Source of the DNA: an uncultured Blautia sp.
GTDB lineage: Bacteria; Bacillota; Clostridia; Lachnospirales; Lachnospiraceae
Direction: 5' to 3'
Length of the DNA: 23,550 bases
Assembly: GCA_946629475.1 (NCBI GenBank)
Contig: CAMOXX010000017.1
Span: forward strand, 1-23,550
Under the pieces are notes generated by a model. It had not been told where the DNA came from. It made no database searches and saw nothing but the letters and a program-made list of their open reading frames with translations. This document shows positions 1-7,100 of this stretch, piece by piece (the stretch's first letter is position 1; each line of letters opens with the position of its first letter). The translations under genes were made by a program, and so were the position numbers.

Positions 1-83
1 TGTGCTTATCATACTTGCAAGCTGAAAAAAAGTCAAGGGCATTCCTGTTAAAATCACCATGATGGAAAGGATTCATCTGAAAT

Positions 84-1418
84 ATGCCGCAGAAAATATG
101 GAAAGCGTGTGTCCATAATCTCGGATGCAAAGTAAACAGCTATGAAGCCCAGGCGATGGAGCAGCTGCTCGAGAAAGCCGGATATGAGATTGTGCCATTT
201 CAGCCGGGAGCGGATGTGTATGTCATCAACACCTGCTCGGTGACAAACATCGCTGACCGGAAATCAAGACAGATGCTTCACAGGGCAAAAAAAATGAACC
301 CGGACGCGATTGTCGTGGCAGCGGGATGCTATGCGCAGACGGCGGGAGACGCTGTGTGCGAGGACGGAACGGTAGATCTGGTCCTGGGAAACAACCGGAA
401 GAAGAACCTCGTGGAGGCTCTGGAGGAATACCGGAAAAAAAGAAACCCTGTTTCAGACCGGATCGAAATCGGGAAGACCGGGGAGTATGAGCGCCTCAGA
501 ATTTACAGTGCCTCGGAGCATGTCCGTGCTTTTGTAAAGGTTCAGGACGGCTGCAGCCAGTTCTGCAGCTACTGCATTATCCCGTATGCGCGGGGACGTG
601 TGCGGAGCAGGGAGATCCCGGACGCTCTGGCGGAGATCCGGAATCTGGCGGACAGAGGATACTGTGAGATTGTGCTGACGGGAATCCATCTGAGCTCTTT
701 TGGGACGGATCTTCCGGAAAAACCCGGACTGATCGATCTGGTGCGCGAAGTGTCACAGGTGCCCGGCATCCGTAGAATCCGCCTCGGTTCGCTGGAGCCG
801 GGAATCATCACCCGGGAATTCGCGCAGAGCCTCAGCAGCATTCCGGAGGTGTGTCCCCATTTTCACCTGTCGCTCCAGAGCGGATGCGACAGGACGCTTG
901 TCCGCATGAACCGCAGGTACCGGACGGACGAATACCGGGAAAAGTGCGAAATACTCCGAAGCTGTTTTGACAATCCCGCGCTGACCACCGATGTCATTAC
1001 CGGTTTTCCGCAGGAGTCCGAGGAGGAATTTCAGGAATCCTTCCGTTTCGTTTCGGAAATCCGCTTTTTTGAGACGCATGTGTTTCCCTACTCGCGCAGG
1101 AAAGGGACGAGGGCGGACAGGATGGACGGCCAGATCCCGGAACACGTAAAAAAGGAGAGAAGCGCCCGCCTTCTTGCCCTGAACCTGACCCGGCAGAAGG
1201 AATATGCCGCTTCATGGGCGGGAAGAGAGATCGAAGTTCTGCTCGAACAGGAGGAGAATATCGGCGGAACGGATTACCTGACCGGACACAGCCGGGAGTA
1301 TCTCACGGTGGCGGTGCCGAAGGGGCCGGGGGCCGGCCCGGGGGACATCGTCAGGGTCGCGGCGGTAATCCCGGAGGAAGATTTGCATTGTAATTTGACA
1401 GGAAATATAATACAATGA
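84..1418 (+). CDS. mtaB: tRNA (N6-threonylcarbamoyladenosine(37)-C2)-methylthiotransferase MtaB
   Basis: Radical-SAM methylthiotransferase that converts t6A37 to ms2t6A37 in ANN-decoding tRNAs. The 444-aa protein has the full family layout. The N-terminal UPF0004 domain carries cluster cysteines C15 (in HNLGCKVN), C51 and C82. The radical-SAM triad CSQFCSYC at residues 157-164 supplies C157, C161 and C164. A basic TRAM-like RNA-binding segment follows after about residue 375. The GCKVN motif is typical of MtaB rather than MiaB or RimO. The ATG is preceded by GGAAAGG at 64-70, which fixes the start. The gene is complete. Its last codons and stop overlap a promoter for the following ireB-ruvX genes. 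Assignment to MtaB is by family motifs and is firm. Confidence 0.95.
   Translation: MPQKIWKACVHNLGCKVNSYEAQAMEQLLEKAGYEIVPFQPGADVYVINTCSVTNIADRKSRQMLHRAKKMNPDAIVVAAGCYAQTAGDAVCEDGTVDLVLGNNRKKNLVEALEEYRKKRNPVSDRIEIGKTGEYERLRIYSASEHVRAFVKVQDGCSQFCSYCIIPYARGRVRSREIPDALAEIRNLADRGYCEIVLTGIHLSSFGTDLPEKPGLIDLVREVSQVPGIRRIRLGSLEPGIITREFAQSLSSIPEVCPHFHLSLQSGCDRTLVRMNRRYRTDEYREKCEILRSCFDNPALTTDVITGFPQESEEEFQESFRFVSEIRFFETHVFPYSRRKGTRADRMDGQIPEHVKKERSARLLALNLTRQKEYAASWAGREIEVLLEQEENIGGTDYLTGHSREYLTVAVPKGPGAGPGDIVRVAAVIPEEDLHCNLTGNIIQ
1383..1411 (+). promoter_or_regulatory. Sigma-A-type promoter inside the end of mtaB, for ireB-ruvX
   Basis: A -35 TTGCAT (1383-1388) and a perfect -10 TATAAT (1406-1411) are separated by exactly 17 bases. 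An overlapping alternative is TTGTAA (1388-1393) with TACAAT (1411-1416), also 17 apart. Both lie within the last mtaB codons and stop. The start of ireB is about 50 bases downstream. This would uncouple ireB-ruvX-DUF1292 from mtaB. Seen in the sequence; activity is inferred. Confidence 0.65.
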
Positions 1419-1460
1419 AGGGTAAGTGTAACTGCTCAGAACAGAAAGGAAGTGAAAAAA

Positions 1461-1736
1461 ATGGCAGAGACAAATCTCGGAAATACACAGTTTTTCAGTA
1501 CAAGGCCGGAGCAGGAGATGGAAGTCAGGGATGTACTGGATCATGTGTACAACGCGATGGAGGAAAAGGGGTATAACCCGGTTAACCAGATCGTCGGTTA
1601 TATTATGTCCGGTGATCCGACCTACATTACCAGCCACAAGGGCGCACGCAGCATGATCATGAAGGTGGAACGCGACGAGCTTGTGGAGGAACTGCTGCAG
1701 GAGTACATAAAGAACCGGGAACGCATCGATGGGTAG
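1461..1736 (+). CDS. ireB: IreB family regulatory phosphoprotein (DUF965)
   Basis: Small cytosolic protein of the IreB/YrzL family. In Enterococcus faecalis, IreB is phosphorylated by the PASTA-domain kinase IreK and negatively regulates cephalosporin tolerance. The 91-aa product matches the usual family length. It contains the conserved stretch from YNPVNQIVGYIMSGDP to YITSHKGAR. I chose ATG 1461 over the in-frame GTG at 1452 because AGGA at 1448-1451 is 9 bases from the ATG, whereas the GTG sits directly on the Shine-Dalgarno. Threonines 4 and 9 near the N-terminus could be kinase targets, but that is inference. The gene overlaps ruvX by 8 bases, as expected for a translationally coupled pair. 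The same ireB-ruvX-DUF1292 order is known in Bacillus. Confidence 0.93.
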   Translation: MAETNLGNTQFFSTRPEQEMEVRDVLDHVYNAMEEKGYNPVNQIVGYIMSGDPTYITSHKGARSMIMKVERDELVEELLQEYIKNRERIDG

Positions 1737-2175
1737 GTTTCTGGGGCTGGATTACGGAGCAAAAACGGTGGGGGTTTCGGTGAGCGATCCGCTTTTTCTC
1801 ACCGCCCAGCCGGTGGAGACGGTCTGGCGCGAAAAGGAGAACCACCTGCGAAAAACAATGAAGCGTATCCAGGAGATCGTCTCAGATTACCAGGTGTCCG
1901 CGATCGTGCTTGGATGTCCGCGGAATATGGACGGATCTTACGGGGAGCGCTGCGAAAAAACTCTGGAATTCAGTGAGATGCTGAAAAACAGAATGCCGGA
2001 CATACCGGTGATCCTGTGGGATGAGAGACTGACAACATCCCAGGCGGAGCAGGCCCTGATGGAAGGCGGCGTCAGGCGTGAGAACAGAAAGCAGTATCTT
2101 GACAGCATGGCTGCTGTGCTGATTCTGCAGAATTATCTTGATTACAGGTCGATTCAGAAGGACAACAGCGAATAA
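1729..2175 (+). CDS. ruvX: RuvX/YqgF family Holliday junction resolvase-like RNase H-fold nuclease
   Basis: Putative nuclease of the YqgF family. Members are linked to Holliday-junction resolution and, in Escherichia coli, to 16S rRNA 5'-end maturation. The 148-aa protein has the RNase H-fold hallmarks. LDYGAKTVGVSVSD near residues 6-19 carries the first catalytic Asp. The strand-loop IVLGCPRNMDGSYG lies near residues 60-73. WDERLTTSQAEQAL is near residues 97-111, and a late Asp is in YLDSMAAVLIL. The start overlaps the 3' end of ireB by 8 bases, and the stop shares one base with the next ATG, so the three genes look co-translated. The in vivo substrate is uncertain for the whole family. Confidence 0.93.
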   Translation: MGRFLGLDYGAKTVGVSVSDPLFLTAQPVETVWREKENHLRKTMKRIQEIVSDYQVSAIVLGCPRNMDGSYGERCEKTLEFSEMLKNRMPDIPVILWDERLTTSQAEQALMEGGVRRENRKQYLDSMAAVLILQNYLDYRSIQKDNSE

Positions 2176-2429
2176 TGGAGAAGATCACATTTATTACAGA
2201 TGACGGTGAGGCAGCAGATTTTTACGTAGAAGAGCAGACAACGATCGGAGGAAACACATATTTACTGGTTACCGATTCAATGGACGATGAAGCATCCGCT
2301 TACATACTGAAGGATGTTTCGGAGGAAGGCAGCTCCGATGCCTGCTATGAGATGGTCGAAGACGATGCCGAGCTGATGGCAGTAGCCCGAGTCTTCCGGG
2401 AAATGATGGATGATATCGACATTGTATAA
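2175..2429 (+). CDS. DUF1292 domain-containing protein (YrzB-like)
   Basis: An 84-aa, strongly acidic protein of the DUF1292 family, known as YrzB in Bacillus and of unknown function. The family pattern is visible: ITFITDDGEAADFYVEEQTTIGGNTYLLVTD, then EASAYILKDV, then an acidic C-terminal helix rich in Asp and Glu. There are no catalytic motifs, signal peptide or membrane segments. The start codon overlaps the ruvX stop by one base (TAATG), a classic coupling arrangement. Its fixed position after ireB and ruvX in Firmicutes suggests a related housekeeping role, but no function can be assigned. Confidence 0.88.
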   Translation: MEKITFITDDGEAADFYVEEQTTIGGNTYLLVTDSMDDEASAYILKDVSEEGSSDACYEMVEDDAELMAVARVFREMMDDIDIV

Positions 2430-2449
2430 AAAAACAGGGAAAGCTGCAG

Positions 2450-2475
2450 GCGGAGGAAGCCTTCCGCTTTCTTTT
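2450..2475 (+). terminator. Probable weak intrinsic terminator after DUF1292
   Basis: GCGGAGG (2450-2456) can pair with CCTTCCGC (2460-2467) around an AAG loop, with one bulged T. It is followed by TTTCTTTT. It begins about 20 bases after the DUF1292 stop and lies 24 bases before the rnj start, so it could terminate or attenuate transcription into rnj. The stem is short and imperfect. Confidence 0.5.
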
Positions 2476-2485
2476 AATGCTTATA

Positions 2486-2501
2486 TGGGGGTATTTATTT
2501 G
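2486..2501 (+). promoter_or_regulatory. Ribosome binding site that supports the TTG start of rnj
   Basis: GGGGG at 2486-2490 is 8 bases upstream of TTG 2499-2501. The next in-frame ATG is 40 codons later and has no comparable Shine-Dalgarno. This places the start at the rare TTG codon and includes the basic tail in the protein. Confidence 0.65.
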
Positions 2502-4421
2502 ACAGAAAACAAAAAAAACAGATTTTCAAAGAAGAAAAAAAACACTAGAAATCATTCCGCGTCAGCGGGTTCTTATACATCCGGCAGGGAAAAGAATCAG
2601 AAGAGCAGTATACTGAAGATGACAGGGCGGAATGATATTTTAAAGAGAGACTTCAAGAGCAGCAGGAAAAACACAGCGCATTCCGTCTCCGCTCCGGCGG
2701 TCAGGGAAACGCCGAAAAAGGGCGCGGCGCGCTCTTCGCTGGTACCGGTTCCGAAAAAAGGAAAAAAGAGCGGAAACAAGCTCAGGATCATACCGCTCGG
2801 CGGCCTTGAGCAGATCGGAATGAACATCACCGCTTTTGAATATGAGGACAGTATCGTGGTCGTGGACTGCGGCCTTTCGTTCCCGGAGGATGATATGCTC
2901 GGGATCGATCTTGTGATTCCTGACGTCACCTATCTGAAGGAGAACATTTCCAAGGTGAAGGGCTTTGTCATTACGCACGGACATGAGGATCATATCGGAG
3001 CGCTTCCCTACATCCTTAAGGATATTAATGTTCCGATTTATTCCACCAGGCTCACCCTCGCCCTGATCACCAATAAGCTCAAAGAGCATGACATGGTGAG
3101 GACGACAAAGATGAAGGAGGTAAGGCACGGGCAGGTGATCAACCTGGGATGCTTTGCCATAGAATTTATCAAGACCAACCACAGCATCCAGGATGCTTCC
3201 GCGCTGGCGATCTACTCCCCGGTCGGAATCGTGGTGCATACCGGTGATTTCAAGGTTGATTATACCCCGGTATTCGGCGACGCGATCGATCTTCAGCGGT
3301 TTGCGGAGATCGGCAAAAAGGGCGTGCTTGCCCTCATGTGCGACAGTACCAATGCGGAGCGCCCGGGCTTTACCATGTCCGAGCGGACTGTCGGAAAAGT
3401 GTTTGACAACCTTTTCAACGAACATAAGAATTCCCGGATCATCATCGCGACGTTTGCATCGAATGTGGACCGGGTGCAGCAGATCATCAATTCTGCCTAC
3501 CGGTTCGGCCGGAAGGTGGCGCTGGAAGGCCGCAGCATGGTGAATGTCATCACGACAGCCGCGGAGCTCGGATATCTCCGTGTTCCGGACCAGACGCTGA
3601 TCGAGATCGACCAGGTGAAAAACTACCCGGACGAGCAGGTGGTCCTGATTACCACCGGAAGCCAGGGAGAGTCCATGGCGGCCCTGTCCCGCATGGCGGC
3701 CAGCATTCACCGCAAGATAACGATCAAGCCGAATGACACCATAATCTTCAGCTCCAACCCGATCCCGGGAAATGAGAAGGCGGTATCGAAGGTCATCAAT
3801 GAGCTGACAATGAAGGGCGCGAAGGTCATTTTCCAGGATGCGCATGTTTCGGGTCATGCGTGCCAGGAGGAGATCAAGCTGATTTATTCCCTGGTGCGTC
3901 CGAAATACGCGATCCCCGTTCATGGAGAGTACCGCCATCTGACGGCACAGAGCCATGTGGTGGAGGACCTTGGCATTCCAAAGGAAAACATCTTTATTCT
4001 GGCCTCCGGCAATGTGCTTGAGCTGAATGACCAGTCGGCCGAAGTGACGGGTTCCGTAAAGACAGGGGCGATCCTGGTCGACGGGCTCGGCGTCGGGGAT
4101 GTCGGAAATGTGGTTCTCCGCGACCGCCAGAAGCTTGCGGAGGACGGTATTATTATTGTTGTTATGACACTGCAGAAGCACAGCAATGTGGTGGTTTCCG
4201 GACCGGATATTGTTTCGAGGGGCTTTGTATACGTGAAGGAAGCGGAGGACCTGATGGAGCATGCGCGGGAGGCGGCCTGCTCCGCGCTCGACAAGTGCTG
4301 TGACAGGGGAATCTCCGACTGGAGCAGAATAAAAACAGAAGTAAAGGACAGTCTCAGCAGCTATGTATGGAAGCGTACAAAGCGCAGCCCGATGATACTG
4401 CCGATTATTATGGAGGCCTGA
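2499..4421 (+). CDS. rnj: Ribonuclease J
   Basis: Metallo-beta-lactamase/beta-CASP RNase with 5'-3' exonuclease and endonuclease activity, central to mRNA turnover and rRNA maturation in Firmicutes. The conserved core begins at about residue 94 (KLRIIPLGGLEQIGMN). The zinc motif HGHEDH is at 160-165 (H160, H162, D164, H165). The GDFK motif, the beta-CASP segment with VSGHACQEE, and VHGEYRHL follow in order. A C-terminal dimerisation-type domain ends the 640-aa protein. Residues 1-93 are an unusual Lys/Arg/Ser-rich, low-complexity tail, absent from the roughly 555-aa Bacillus enzymes as I recall them. It probably binds RNA or a partner, which is inference. The start is TTG, supported by GGGGG 8 bases upstream. 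The 3' end carries the Shine-Dalgarno of the ylbF-like gene. Confidence 0.95.
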   Translation: MTENKKNRFSKKKKNTRNHSASAGSYTSGREKNQKSSILKMTGRNDILKRDFKSSRKNTAHSVSAPAVRETPKKGAARSSLVPVPKKGKKSGNKLRIIPLGGLEQIGMNITAFEYEDSIVVVDCGLSFPEDDMLGIDLVIPDVTYLKENISKVKGFVITHGHEDHIGALPYILKDINVPIYSTRLTLALITNKLKEHDMVRTTKMKEVRHGQVINLGCFAIEFIKTNHSIQDASALAIYSPVGIVVHTGDFKVDYTPVFGDAIDLQRFAEIGKKGVLALMCDSTNAERPGFTMSERTVGKVFDNLFNEHKNSRIIIATFASNVDRVQQIINSAYRFGRKVALEGRSMVNVITTAAELGYLRVPDQTLIEIDQVKNYPDEQVVLITTGSQGESMAALSRMAASIHRKITIKPNDTIIFSSNPIPGNEKAVSKVINELTMKGAKVIFQDAHVSGHACQEEIKLIYSLVRPKYAIPVHGEYRHLTAQSHVVEDLGIPKENIFILASGNVLELNDQSAEVTGSVKTGAILVDGLGVGDVGNVVLRDRQKLAEDGIIIVVMTLQKHSNVVVSGPDIVSRGFVYVKEAEDLMEHAREAACSALDKCCDRGISDWSRIKTEVKDSLSSYVWKRTKRSPMILPIIMEA

Positions 4422-4423
4422 AC

Positions 4424-4759
4424 ATGGACAAAGTGGATGAACTGACGGAGGAACTGCTTCGCGCACTCCTTGAGAGTGAGATGTACCGGGAGTTTATCCG
4501 GCAGCAGAGCCGCCTGAAAGCAGAACCGGAGCTGATGGAACGGGTCAACCATTACCGGATGGATAACTTTCTGATGCAGCAGGATATGGAACGCGATCAC
4601 TTTACCCTGGTGGACCAGGTTTCGCAGGAGCTGTCCGAGCTGCGCAAGATTCCGGAAGTGAATGCATATCTTGACTCGGAGCTGGCACTCTGCCGCGAGG
4701 TTCAGAAAATATGCAGGACACTGATCGAAGGGATCGATATGGTCATCCCGGATCTCTGA
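4424..4759 (+). CDS. YlbF/YmcA family regulator
   Basis: A 111-aa, all-helical, acidic protein of the YlbF/YmcA (Com_YlbF) superfamily. In Bacillus subtilis, YlbF and YmcA form a complex with YaaT that steers RNase Y-dependent mRNA maturation, competence and biofilm formation. Here the gene starts 2 bases after the RNase J stop, with GGAGG at 4412-4416 inside the rnj 3' end. An upstream in-frame ATG at 4367 would add 19 residues encoded within rnj; I reject it because the 4424 start has an ideal ribosome site 7 bases away. The conserved helical run LLESEMYREFIRQQSRLKAEPEL matches the family pattern. Tight linkage to RNase J suggests a role in RNA decay, an inference from context. Confidence 0.85.
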   Translation: MDKVDELTEELLRALLESEMYREFIRQQSRLKAEPELMERVNHYRMDNFLMQQDMERDHFTLVDQVSQELSELRKIPEVNAYLDSELALCREVQKICRTLIEGIDMVIPDL

Positions 4760-4790
4760 AAAAGCGGGCTGACAGAAAGGATACTTTACT

Positions 4791-5192
4791 ATGAGCAATG
4801 TCAGGGACAAGATGGGGAAGGTTGGGCTGTTCCTCGCCGGAAGCGCTTTTCACATTGCAGTCATCGTGTTTGCGCTGGTGCTGCTGTTCTGGCTGGGAAA
4901 GACAGCCTATGGATTCGGCTACAATGTTTTTAATGAGCAGCCCATGAGCCCCGGGCAGGGAAAGGAAATTACAGTAGTGATCCAGGACGGCAGTTCCGTC
5001 CTCAAAATCGGAAAGACGCTGGAAAGCAAAGGCCTGATCAGTGACGCGTATGTTTTCTGGGTTCAGGAGAGAATTTCCAATTATCACGGAAAACTGCGTC
5101 CGGGGACCTATAAGCTCAGTACAGCCTATACCCCGACCAGAATTATGGGGATCATGGCAGGCGACAAGGAGCAGGAAGGAACCGGAAGCTGA
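4791..5192 (+). CDS. Short MltG/YceG-like membrane protein lacking the catalytic domain
   Basis: A 133-aa protein with a cytosolic N-terminus, one hydrophobic segment (about residues 19-37), and an extracytoplasmic LysM-like domain (about 59-124). The run from VVIQDGSSVLKIGKTLESKG to LRPGTYKLS resembles the N-terminal module of the endolytic transglycosylase MltG. The roughly 200-residue catalytic YceG domain with its essential Glu is absent, and the reading frame ends cleanly in an overlap with trmR. In Bacillus the full-length mltG (yrrL) occupies this slot beside yrrM, so this looks like a reduced homologue rather than an unrelated gene. AAAGG lies at 4776-4780, 10 bases before ATG. It may still bind peptidoglycan or divisome partners, but enzymatic activity is unlikely. 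Confidence 0.8.
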   Translation: MSNVRDKMGKVGLFLAGSAFHIAVIVFALVLLFWLGKTAYGFGYNVFNEQPMSPGQGKEITVVIQDGSSVLKIGKTLESKGLISDAYVFWVQERISNYHGKLRPGTYKLSTAYTPTRIMGIMAGDKEQEGTGS

Positions 5193-5860
5193 TGGTCGCG
5201 GACGAGAGAATGCAGTGCTTTATCCGGTCCCTTGACAGGGGAAGCACTCCGTTTCTGGAGAAACTTTTTTCTGAAGCATCCGCGGACGGCGTGCCGGTGA
5301 TCCGGACCGACACCCGGATTTTTATCCGAACGCTGCTGTGTCTTGCCAAACCGGTGAGGGTGCTCGAGGTTGGAACGGGGTCCGGATGTTCAGCACTTCT
5401 GTTCTGCGAGTACGGTCCCCCTGCGATGCATGTCACGACGATTGAGAATTATGCTCCCAGGATCCGGGCAGCCCGCGAAAATTTCAAAAGGGCGGGAAAA
5501 GAGGAGCAGATCACGCTTCTCTGCGGAGATGCCGGCAGCATCCTGGGAGACCTCACCGGAACGTTCGATATGATTTTTATGGATGCGGCCAAAGGGCAGT
5601 ACATCAACTGGCTGCCCGATGTGCTGCGTCTCCTGTCTCCCGGCGGAATGCTGCTGTCGGACAATGTCCTCCAGGAGGGGGATATCGTGGAATCACATTT
5701 TCTTGTGGAACGCCGCAGCCGTACGATCTATAAACGGATGCGGGAGTATCTGTACCAGATCACGCACAATCCCGCTTTGACGACATCCGTTCTGCCTGTG
5801 GGCGATGGTCTGGCAGTCAGTGTAAAAACGGAGGAATGGGAGTACCAGCATGAATCATAA
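5192..5860 (+). CDS. trmR: tRNA 5-hydroxyuridine methyltransferase TrmR (class I SAM O-methyltransferase)
   Basis: SAM-dependent O-methyltransferase. The Bacillus homologue TrmR (YrrM) methylates 5-hydroxyuridine at tRNA wobble position 34 to give 5-methoxyuridine. The 222-aa protein shows SAM motif I LEVGTGSG (58-65), an acidic ribose-binding E85 in TIENYAP, the FMDAAKG metal-binding segment (129-135), and DNVL (157-160). These are typical of the COMT-like O-methyltransferase family 3. The start shares one base with the preceding stop (TGATG), and the gene overlaps the following trhP by 11 bases. That overlap supports the tRNA substrate, because TrhP makes the hydroxyuridine this enzyme would methylate. 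A small-molecule substrate cannot be excluded from sequence alone. Confidence 0.88.
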   Translation: MVADERMQCFIRSLDRGSTPFLEKLFSEASADGVPVIRTDTRIFIRTLLCLAKPVRVLEVGTGSGCSALLFCEYGPPAMHVTTIENYAPRIRAARENFKRAGKEEQITLLCGDAGSILGDLTGTFDMIFMDAAKGQYINWLPDVLRLLSPGGMLLSDNVLQEGDIVESHFLVERRSRTIYKRMREYLYQITHNPALTTSVLPVGDGLAVSVKTEEWEYQHES

Positions 5861-7085
5861 CAGAAAAAGGCCGGAGCTGCTTGTCCCGGCGGGAAGCCTG
5901 GAGGTCCTGAAGATCGCGGTGGTCTACGGGGCGGATGCGGTCTACATCGGCGGAGAGGCATTCGGGCTCCGGGCAAAAGCACATAATTTTACAAGAGATG
6001 AGATGGCGGAAGGAATCCGCTTTGCCCATGAACACGGCGTCAGGGTGCATGTGACGGTCAACATTTTCGCGCACAACAGCGATCTTTCCGGAATCAGGGA
6101 GTATCTTTCTGAACTGAAGGAGCTGAAGCCGGATGCGCTGATCATAGCAGATCCGGCTGTCTTTACGATGGCGCGGGAAATCTGCCCGGAGATCGATATC
6201 CACATCAGCACCCAGTCGAACAACACCAACTACGGGACATTCCTGTTCTGGCACCGGCTCGGCGCCAGGAGGGTGGTGACGGCAAGGGAATTGTCCCTTG
6301 CGGAGATCCGCGAGATCCGGGATAATATTCCGGAGGAGCTGGAGATCGAGACGTTCATCCACGGAGCCATGTGCATTTCGTATTCCGGAAGATGCCTCCT
6401 GAGCAATTACCTGACCGGCCGTGACGCCAACCAGGGAGCATGCACACACCCCTGCCGCTGGAAATACGCGGTCGTCGAAGAGACCAGGCCGGGCGAATAT
6501 ATGCCGGTTTATGAAAACGAGAGGGGCACTTACATCTTCAACTCAAAGGATCTGTGCATGATTGACCACCTGGATGACATTCTGGCTTCGGGGGTTGACA
6601 GCATGAAAATCGAGGGCCGGATGAAGACCGCCCTCTACGTGGCGACGGTGGCCCGGACATACCGGATTGCGCTGGATGATCTTATGAGGGATCCGGCCGT
6701 ATACCGGGAACGGATGGGGTGGTACCGCGAACAGATCGAAGGGTGCACCTACCGCCGGTTTACCACGGGCTTTTTTTATGGAAAGCCGGATACGGAAAGC
6801 CAGATTTATGACAGCAATACCTATATTACGGAGTATACATATCTGGGATTTGCCGAGGAGATAAAGCCGGACGGCCTTGTACGGATTACCCAGAGGAATA
6901 AGTTTGTGACGGGAGAAGAGATTGAACTGATGAAGCCGGACGGCCGGAATGTACCGGCAGAGGTCCTGGAGATCATTGATGAGGAGGGAAACCGGGTTGA
7001 TTCGGCCCCGCATCCCAAACAGAGACTGTATGTCAGGCTGAACGCGCAGGCAGAGGTGTATGATATTCTGAGAAGACGTGCATAG
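5850..7085 (+). CDS. trhP: U32 family protein, probable tRNA 5-hydroxyuridine synthase TrhP
   Basis: Member of the peptidase U32 family, which includes TrhP (YegQ in E. coli, YrrN/YrrO in Bacillus). TrhP hydroxylates uridine 34 of tRNA using prephenate-dependent chemistry and an Fe-S cluster. The 411-aa protein starts with the TIM-barrel motif ELLVPAGSLEVLK. The U32 signature spans ETFIHGAMCISYSGRC to ACTHPCRW. Cysteines C175, C182, C198 and C202 are the expected cluster ligands. NSKDLCMID, SMKIEGRMK and a C-terminal small beta domain follow. The start overlaps trmR by 11 bases, with GGGAG at 5838-5842. Together the two enzymes form a complete ho5U-to-mo5U route. Related U32 proteins modify 23S rRNA (RlhA), so the substrate rests largely on the neighbour. 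Confidence 0.88.
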   Translation: MNHNRKRPELLVPAGSLEVLKIAVVYGADAVYIGGEAFGLRAKAHNFTRDEMAEGIRFAHEHGVRVHVTVNIFAHNSDLSGIREYLSELKELKPDALIIADPAVFTMAREICPEIDIHISTQSNNTNYGTFLFWHRLGARRVVTARELSLAEIREIRDNIPEELEIETFIHGAMCISYSGRCLLSNYLTGRDANQGACTHPCRWKYAVVEETRPGEYMPVYENERGTYIFNSKDLCMIDHLDDILASGVDSMKIEGRMKTALYVATVARTYRIALDDLMRDPAVYRERMGWYREQIEGCTYRRFTTGFFYGKPDTESQIYDSNTYITEYTYLGFAEEIKPDGLVRITQRNKFVTGEEIELMKPDGRNVPAEVLEIIDEEGNRVDSAPHPKQRLYVRLNAQAEVYDILRRRA

Positions 7086-7100
7086 GACAAGGAGTGAATT

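Noticed and set aside
1..83. Possible tail of an upstream gene before mtaB
   Set aside because: Stops fall in all three + frames within the stretch, and the peptides are too short to match to any family. No terminator or promoter is convincing.
2640..4466. Long open frame of about 608 codons on the - strand opposite rnj
   Set aside because: It mirrors the codon pattern of rnj, has no recognisable domain, and its translation is rich in His/Arg/Leu without structure. It is an antisense shadow.
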